From: Glutinoglossum americanum
Lineage: Eukaryota; Ascomycota; Geoglossomycetes; Geoglossales; Geoglossaceae
DNA length: 64,000 nucleotides
Assembly: GCA_020080175.1 (NCBI GenBank)
Contig: JAGHQL010000156.1
Span: forward strand, 1-64,000
Reading direction: 5' to 3'
In this document: piece after piece, positions 57,281 through 64,000 of the stretch
How positions within the stretch are numbered: the stretch's first letter is position 1
How the letters are laid out: the number at the start of each line of letters is the position of its first letter
Position numbers and translations under genes: made by a program
The notes under the pieces: generated by a model
The model's database searches: none
Told to the model about the DNA's origin: nothing
Seen by the model: only the letters and a program-made list of their open reading frames with translations

Positions 57281-58562
57281 ATGCACTGCAACCCTATCCA
57301 TCCTCCACACAAAAAACAAAAAACAAAACAAAACCGAAAAAGCCCCAGGATGGTTTTTTTTCTAGAAGAAAATAAGCACAGGAAAGGGAAGCATGGTTCC
57401 CCTGCCCCCCAGGGGTTCTCTGCTCGGACTCGACGACACGCCGGATCTGTCCGTTCCCGTGGTGGGTTGTTACTCGGGTTGGAGTGCCCAGGGGCGGGGC
57501 AATGGTTGCTCAGAGATGGCCGCTTTCAGAGGTGGTTCGATCCCAGATTCTATTCCAATCCGTTGCTTTGGCTGGCTTCTCTCGCCGTTGAAGGAGCACG
57601 GAAGCTACCCAATACCGCAGTGGCCTTCTTTTACTGCAAATATAGCGACGGTTCGTGGGATAACTTTCTATCCGCTGCCAAAGGGGTCTTATCTCGGGTG
57701 CTAAACTATAAGAGATCGGGTGATAGATAGCCTTCTGCTTTTTGTTGACGGGAAGGCTTCCTGTAGCGGCGAAACCGATCTTGTGAGCTCAAAGTTCGCG
57801 AAAGGACTTCTTGAAATGGTCGTCGGAAGCTGCAAGAAGACGTGCATCATTCTTGATGGCCTTGACCGATGCAATCGAGATGAACGAAAAGACTTTTCTA
57901 TGCTTCTATCAATAAAATTGACCGCGACCGACAATAAGTGTGATATTGAAGCGTGAGAGGCGCCAATTTATCGACAAGAGAGCATTTCTAACATTTTGTT
58001 CAAGGTACGAACGAATACTGGACCGAATATTGGACCCTAATACAACAGCACGACAAAAAGACGCGACCAGGCTTTTGGGTTGGCTTGTATGCGCTTTCCG
58101 CGCGCAGATAAATCGGCAGCACACCGTAGAAGTGCCGTGGGAGTCCGATGTATTAAACCTTTGCTGGAAGAGGAGGCCGAGACCAAGGGGAACTTCCACG
58201 AGGAGCAAAAGACTGGTCGTGATGGAGTTCCAGGGACGGGTGGATTCCTGCTCCCGGCACTTCGACTATTGGAATTCCCGCTGCCGGAACACTCACCGCC
58301 AGGACTCCCAGCATCTACCGCTTTCAGTCTGAGCGATGGCTTTAGGCTCTCAAGATGCAAATCCTGTAGAAGTCAGAGGGTGCACTATGCTTACTACAAC
58401 GCCGCAGCCCATCTACGACGTGTCCACTTCCATCCAAGGGCTAAGCGTCCACACCGGAAGAAAGTGAGACGTTATGGAATTGGCGGTGGAGATTTTCCAC
58501 CAATGTTAGAGTTAAAGTGCTGGACGAGGGAGTTGGGGGAAATAGCTCCCACGAGATTCTAA
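57281..58562 (+). pseudogene. Relic of a STAND/NACHT NTPase gene fused to a DUF7896-like end
   Basis: Recognisable pieces occur in several plus-strand frames. GAGQWLLRDGRFQRWFD, ARKLPNTAVAFFYCKYSDGS and LSAAKGVLS are the region around and after the P-loop of fungal NACHT NTPases. CKKTCIILDGLDRCNRDERK is the Walker B stretch. ERILDRILDPNTTARQKDAT with LLGWLVCAFR is the winged-helix region after it. Then a cysteine/histidine piece, CKSCRSQRVHYAYYNAAAHL RRVHFHP in two parts and FPPMLELKCW, resembles the C-terminal zinc-finger-like domain (DUF7896) of fungal proteins. The P-loop GKT segment itself is not present and frames change between pieces, so the gene is dead or chimeric. Such genes are fungal NLR-like receptors and turn over fast. 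Confidence 0.65.
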
Positions 58563-59555
58563 GAGGAAATTGTCCACCTTAATTGTGATGGTAACGAAAG
58601 ATTCGAGATAGGGTGGGGGGAATGTAGGAAATGTACGTCATCCACCGTTGACCTGCGCACTTTCCGCCGTGGCGCGACCTCACAACTTTAACACGACAAC
58701 AAATGGTGGCATCCCAAACCCAAAAAAGCAGAATCACCCTAGCCACCACGGCTATCCAAACATCTAAAAGGCTACCTGAATCTACAAAGGCTCACGCCAT
58801 ATATTTTTGAACTTGTTTTAGGTACGTTGCTTGAGCTACACTTGACTAAACCCCAGTTAATACCGCGCCCTAGATGGGGCAAACAGCCACTACAATTTCC
58901 CGTTCATCACATCGTCACACCACTTCCCCGCACTTTTTATCAACATCAAAAGTACAATGACACAGCATTTTGTATACCCATATAGACTTGTCTATGCTGA
59001 AAAATGGATATTTATAAATTATAAGTTGAGGATGATTTAACTCTTGCGACGGTACTAGAGTACTTGTCTGAAGAGTAGGATATTTTTTATTAGCGATAAG
59101 ATTTTAAGATGGCTAAAAATGGGAGCGATCACCCTGGTTGGAGAGTGGGAAATTTGGGTGAGCTGGCTGCGGTTTTTCTGTTTCTCGGTGAACTCGCGAT
59201 GCCGCACTGAGCGAGAAGCCTCAGATCCTCCCTCACAATCCGGAGGATGCTAAGCTCATTCGCGAGGACTTCCGATCCCGTTAGGCTTCCGTTGACCTGC
59301 AAGGATAGGACTCCAGATGCCCGACAGCCAATGGATCGCCAGGTTCGGTGCAGAGTCAAGCTTCTGTGATGGTGTGTGGAAAAGGGCGTGCTGAAAAGGG
59401 CGTGCTACCGATTGGATGGTATATATTCGCCGCCCTCCCACTTTCGAGATTGTTCAGTGTGAGGACTGCCATCTGTCTATTGCTCGCCAGGCGGGCCTCT
59501 TTGGTCTAATCCCACAACTCCATCCACCAAGCACTGCACACCAGCGACAGCCAGC
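58563..59555. other. Gap upstream of the membrane protein gene
   Basis: About 1 kb. A few short frames have no support. The right part should hold the promoter and leader of the gene at 59556. Confidence 0.45.
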
Positions 59556-61499
59556 ATGCAGGAAGATATCAACAAGGAACATAATTCGGAAAAACACCCC
59601 ACCGTCGTCGCGTTAGGCCCGCAAAGTCCTAAGAGTGCCGGAGACCAGCCTCCTACCCCGAATTGGCCCACCGAGCCCAAAGCATTGTCGCGTAGGTCTC
59701 TTGCTAAAACCTGCGGCGATATTCTGTTGATCGTCCCTCCGCTTCTATTCGTTGCTTTGGCGATTGCCGGTGCTGTATACAATGACAAGCTCGTCTCCAC
59801 CAACCCGGGGGGGAGAAGATTAATTGAAGCCGCTCGTCTGGTGAGCAGTTGCTATCGAGGACGCGTTTTCCATTACGGCAGCTGACTTTTTCACCAGGGC
59901 CCCACGATCTACCCGATCGTGTTCGCTGTCACTGCTGGAAGCAGCATGAAGAAGCTGGCACTGTTCAGGGCTGAGCGTGGTATTAGCCTCGCGCTGCTGG
60001 AACGATTAATGGGTAGTTCAAGCCTTGCCGGGGCGTTGAAATCTCTCTATATGCTACGAACGCTTAGTCTCGCTGGGGTTGCTATAGTGCTCCTGTGGTC
60101 TTTATCTCCAGTGGGAGGGCAAGCTTCTCTCCGGCTGATGACCACTGCCAATAGGAGCTCAACAGCATCAATTCCGCTGCGATACCTGGACTCGTCGGAT
60201 GCAGCTACTATGGTCACATCATTTGAAAGTGGTGATTCGGCCGTTAGGGCAAAACAAATGATCGACGCCTTATATGTAGCCTCGATCCTAGCTCCAGACT
60301 CGGTCCAGAGTTCAAGGATGGATATATGGGGGAATTTAAAAATCCCCTCGCTGGAGAGTCTCAACTCCTCTAGTCTGGACGGAAATGGTTGGGTCTCTAT
60401 TCCGAAAGGCAGAGTCCTTTATTCCTCGCTCATCGGGCTCCCGGTGGTAGGACTTCTGAGTGAGGGCAAGAGTTCTTTCGCGATAGAGTCGTCCTACATG
60501 TTTTTGGATTGTCCCGACGTGTCGAAGTCAGACAAGCTTATCGAATTCCAAAACGATTGTCCGGCTTCAAATTCAAGCTGTTATATCGGTACCAATACCA
60601 CATATGGCCGATTCTCAAGTTTCCAGTTTGGAAGTAACACGGCATCTAGTGGGAACACCTCCATTACAACCCCGAGGGAAATTGTCTTTGCCATAGGGGA
60701 AGGTCAGGGGGGGGTGTTTACGATTGCCAAGTGCACCCTCACTATGTCATACGTGGAGTCTCGTGTTGGCTGTGATGGAAAGAACTGTGCAGTTGTAGAA
60801 ATGAGGAAATCTCGTATGAATCATACGTCTCCTGCATTCACACCTCTTTATATACCCCCTATTTTCAGTAATTTTGTCGCCGGCTTCTCCTACGTTGATG
60901 GTCCTAACCCAGGGACTGGAGGAACTACTATGACTGAGGATTTTATCTCTAATACCTCTATTGGGGGAGGAGGTGGTATGTCGCTGTATTCTATCCCGCG
61001 AGATCTCTTCACATCGCGTCTCAACCTCGCTTTCAACACTTATTGGCTGCCTAGCCTAGGCTTCACCCCAACCGCCTTTGCTGGAAACTTGCCCACCAAC
61101 TTCAATCTATCTAACTTCTTCGACGCGTTAAACACAACCGCTACCATCACAACCTCTCAGGAGCGATACGTCTGCGATCGCGCGTGGCTCTCCATTCTCC
61201 TGATATCGGCCTCAATTCTGTTTGTAACGGGATTGGTAGGTTACATTCTGGATTATATGTCCAAGAGTCCGGATATCCTGGGCTACATGTCTACTCTCAC
61301 GAGAGACAGTCCGTACATGGACTTGCCTTCGGGAGGGACTGCTCTGGACGGGGACGAAAGAGCTAGGTTGCTCAAAGACGTTCAGTTAACGGTGGCGGAT
61401 GTGGACTGGAGTAGGGATGTTGGACACATTGCTCTATCCACACTAAGAGATTCGCCAGCTAAGATGGCGAGGTCGGAGAAGGGGAGGCTATTTCGTTGA
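59556..61499 (+). CDS. Uncharacterised fungal multi-span membrane glycoprotein
   Basis: Two exons, 59556-59840 and 59898-61499 (CGTCTG/GTGAGC ... CACCAG/GGCCCC, phase 0), giving 628 residues. A polar, Pro-rich cytosolic N-terminus (about 50 residues) leads to a membrane helix (ILLIVPPLLFVALAIAGAVY). A hydrophobic stretch GPTIYPIVFAV follows, then a helix near residue 145 (TLSLAGVAIVLLWSLSPVGG), a long presumed extracellular region (about 165-520) with many N-glycosylation sites (NRSS, NSSS, NSSC, NTTY, NHTS) and paired Cys, a last helix (WLSILLISASILFVTGLVGY) and a polar cytosolic tail with DILGYMSTLTRDSPYMDLPS. This is the pattern of an abundant but unnamed family of Pezizomycotina membrane proteins. 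Function unknown. Confidence 0.75.
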
Positions 61500-62533
61500 T
61501 GAGACCATTCCGTTGGAGTCTGGGCTCGCATGGTACTGGGCTTGCTGGGTGACTCACAATGGTTCACGCTGTAGTATGCCCAGGCGCCGATATCTCGACT
61601 ATCGCCGATGCTCCTGCCGATCCAATTTGACACTCTGTTCGGCTACGCCATATCGCCGCCTCTTCGGGCTGTTTGTTTTCCTTGTTACTGTCCTTCTCCG
61701 CCCTTCAGGCATCAGCAGCTCGCAAGGCATAATGTTTCCTTATCTAATAGCCGCATGGCGGCCGCGATCTCCAACAGCATATAAGGCGGCATATCCACCC
61801 ACCCCGAGCAATGTAAGAATAGACATTCCGCTCCGTGGTTATTCCACTGTCACATAGTTTTCAATATAATTCTATCTACGGAGTGTGAGTTTGCACTTCG
61901 TAGAGGACAGGACATGTATGATTCCTCTCGGTGACAGCATTTCCTAGCAAAGCATCTTCCACAACTCCAAGCTGTTGCCTTTCGACAAACTGATCCATTT
62001 GGCCAGCCGTGTTTAATCCAAAAAACCATTATGTTGTCCTGCCGGTATCGACGCCCCGCCGGAAACAGCCTATAGTCCATTATCGGCCCTCTCTCCCGGC
62101 GAAAACGGCCTCCAGACGAAACAGGTTGTTCGTGTCATGATGTTAGATGGAAGAATGTGGGTGAGAGGTGGTGGCTCAGTCACCTTCCTGATTGCTGCTG
62201 TCTGTTGTGCAGCCCCGCAGTCCTAGTAGTAAAGTTTGATTAAAGGGCGAGTGCGGCCGAGGCGCGGGTTCTGGAAACTGGAGGTTCAGGAGCCATCCTG
62301 TTGCCAACATTCGGGCCTCGATCTGGGCCTCGCAAGGGTGCTCGGGGTCGAATTTAGGTACTGATCGGGGCGGCTTAGAGCGGCTCAGTCGTTCTTGCTC
62401 GCTGCTCAGGTTTGCTCGGGTCTGAAACCGGAAATAAAGCTTATGTGAAGTCACTTTCTCATAAGGAAAATTTAAAGGAATTTCCACTCATGGCAAAGGG
62501 TAGGGCTGTAAGCTACGGGTCACTTCATTACAG
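61500..62533. other. Gap between the membrane protein and HET genes
   Basis: About 1 kb between two convergent genes. A 114-codon frame (61513-61857, +) directly after the stop lacks motifs. The remainder is probably 3' UTR and spacer. Confidence 0.5.
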
Positions 62534-64000
62534 CTACACGATGGTGATGAGCTCGAGCGCATCCAGGGAATTTGGCCACTTCCCATCCATTAATCCATGG
62601 ACATAAGCGTGCCCAACAAGGCGATAATTTCCCGCATCGCGCCGAAGCACAATGGGCATGGATAGACCTGAAATGAGAGCCACAACATCCCCCTCTGCAG
62701 GCAGTCCTTCCACGGTTCCCATCCAGCCCTCATTTGTCATGAAGAAGCTCATGCCGCGGTGAAACGCCCAAACAGAATCATGGAACTCCATAAGCTGATG
62801 GTCTTCAGCAAGCCAAAGGGAACAGCTCATGTGGTAATGCGCTATGGTTTCCTCCCCCAACTCCCCAGGTGCGGAAATGAAGCCATCCTCTAAAAGGCCC
62901 TGCTCAAAGTCCCGCTTAAAGTCATTTTGTCCATTAAGGCTTTTGTACCAGGATAGGAAACCCCTCATCTCCTCAACTCTTTCTTCAAGGGAACGCTCGC
63001 GTTTCCTTTGCTTGATAGAGTCGATCACCCTCTCGTGTGCCATCATTGTGTCCAAGAATGCGATCATCCAGTCATTCGACTCGGATCCATAAGGACCAAC
63101 ATCCCTTTCGGAATCCGAGACCAACCGAGCCCAGCTCTGTACTGCCTCCCAGACCGCATAGCTTCTGGAGAACCAATCTGGAGACGTTCTTTTGAATATA
63201 CCCGGTAATTGGGGCCCTAGCTTTTCTTCAACGATTGGGATTGGTTTTCCAACTCCGGAAACCGTATCCACGATTTTGGCTAATAGTATAAGAGACTTCG
63301 AATCCTGGCTAAATGAGTATAGCGCTTTTGATGATGATGCTTGGAATTGTGTGGAATATCTGTAACGCAGATTCAATCCTTCTGATTTCCAGGAGTCACT
63401 CCAATCAGGAACCCAAGAGGGGAGATCTTCAATGCGGCGAGGGCTGTTGACGAGATAAAGAACATCTAGATCATCATCGTGAGTAATAATTGCTCTAGCC
63501 ACCTCGGTGAAGATCTGAGCTGTGTTCTTCTCATAGGTAGGGTACGGAAGCTGAATTTTCAGTTCAGAGCAAAGACCGTACAAGGCAAAAGCCTTATCCT
63601 TCGGGTCCGTACAGTCTCTCAATCGGCAGTCGGCGAATATATCCGAAACTTGAGGTATAGGCTTGTTTCTCTTTTTAGGGTGAACTAGCCTCCGGAGCAG
63701 ATCATCCAGACCAAGCCGACTGCATCGAATGTACAAGTGGAGTTTAGAGTATAGCTGCATCGTACTGTTTATTAAGTCACGTCCGTCCAGCCCTATCTCT
63801 CTGAATTTCTGACTGGCAGTTTGAAGTTGTTTCCATAAAATCTCATGCTGACTACAGATTACCAGAGCCGTATCGGGGTCGCTGAGGGCAATTTCTTGCA
63901 GAGTCCACATTCGATTGAACCATGGGCGCCCATAGACTTCGGAGTATAGGTGCCATGCATAAATATCATCGTCGTCGGAAGCTTGAGGAACTGCAATTAC
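62534..64000 (-). CDS. HET-domain heterokaryon-incompatibility-type protein, 5' end outside window
   Basis: An open frame of 488 codons runs from the right edge to the stop at 62534; the start and most of the HET domain lie beyond 64000. The visible end of the HET domain has YGRPWFNRMWTLQEIALS and ALVICSQHEILW. Typical following blocks are DCTDPKDKAFALYGL, TEVARAIITHDDDLDVLYLV and RIEDLPSWVPDWSDSW. The C-terminal part ends with HDSVWAFHRGMSFFMTNEGW, VVALISGLSMPIVLRRDAGN and YRLVGHAYVHGLMDGKW, the usual closing module of HET proteins. These proteins trigger growth arrest or cell death when incompatible fungal cells fuse. No break is seen in the visible part. No intron is apparent here. Confidence 0.92.
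   Translation of the reverse strand, partial: VIAVPQASDDDDIYAWHLYSEVYGRPWFNRMWTLQEIALSDPDTALVICSQHEILWKQLQTASQKFREIGLDGRDLINSTMQLYSKLHLYIRCSRLGLDDLLRRLVHPKKRNKPIPQVSDIFADCRLRDCTDPKDKAFALYGLCSELKIQLPYPTYEKNTAQIFTEVARAIITHDDDLDVLYLVNSPRRIEDLPSWVPDWSDSWKSEGLNLRYRYSTQFQASSSKALYSFSQDSKSLILLAKIVDTVSGVGKPIPIVEEKLGPQLPGIFKRTSPDWFSRSYAVWEAVQSWARLVSDSERDVGPYGSESNDWMIAFLDTMMAHERVIDSIKQRKRERSLEERVEEMRGFLSWYKSLNGQNDFKRDFEQGLLEDGFISAPGELGEETIAHYHMSCSLWLAEDHQLMEFHDSVWAFHRGMSFFMTNEGWMGTVEGLPAEGDVVALISGLSMPIVLRRDAGNYRLVGHAYVHGLMDGKWPNSLDALELITIV

Noticed and set aside
57500-57580. GGTTCGATCCC, resembling a tRNA B box
   Set aside because: No A box or acceptor stem at the right distance, and it lies within the STAND relic.

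Overview
This window is nuclear DNA of a filamentous ascomycete (Pezizomycotina). The genes carry short GT-AG introns of about 45-260 bases, intergenic gaps are compact, and there is a NoxR-type NADPH oxidase regulator, a HET-domain gene, a fungal cysteine-rich transmembrane ectodomain protein, and a repeat island whose AT-richness and one-directional C:G-to-T:A changes look like repeat-induced point mutation (RIP). I cannot place it below subphylum from sequence alone.

Layout. 0.5-15 kb and 17-37 kb are mostly conserved housekeeping genes: a Golgi pH regulator/GPHR-type channel (-), a universal stress protein (-), an acidic conserved protein (-), a two-helix membrane protein (+), an RRM-like nuclear protein (-), the Cut12-type spindle pole body protein (+), ribosomal protein eL13 (+), DPM3 (-), a SmgGDS/RAP1GDS1-like armadillo protein (+), a conserved 770-residue protein of unknown function (-), an oxidoreductase-like (OXLD1-type) protein (+), an RCC1-type Ran exchange factor (-) and mitochondrial ribosomal protein uL13m (-). 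Between 15.3 and 18.4 kb lie two coding-like regions without recognisable family. I rebuilt exon structures by matching reading phase at each splice site.

37.05-47.24 kb is a repeat island. It starts with broken Tc1/mariner transposase fragments, followed by an 8.7-kb Ty3/Gypsy-type LTR element read on the minus strand (38506-47236), with 156-bp LTRs and a 4-bp target duplication GTAC. The element is a heavily mutated fossil. A 321-bp solo LTR of another family, with a perfect 5-bp duplication, sits inside it. Between pol and the 3' LTR is an extra reading frame with the iron- and oxoglutarate-binding spacing of a 2OG-Fe(II) dioxygenase, and it looks like the TET/JBP-type oxygenases known from other fungal transposons. 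This is the most unusual thing in the window.

47.3-64 kb is accessory: a secreted/single-pass Cys-rich protein (+), a 446-codon frame without a proper start (-), a second copy of the Tc1-like terminal block, the conserved gene noxR (+), relics of a STAND/NACHT NTPase gene, a multi-span glycoprotein-like membrane protein (+), and a HET-domain gene (-) that runs off the right edge.

No rRNA, tRNA, CRISPR or biosynthetic gene cluster was seen.
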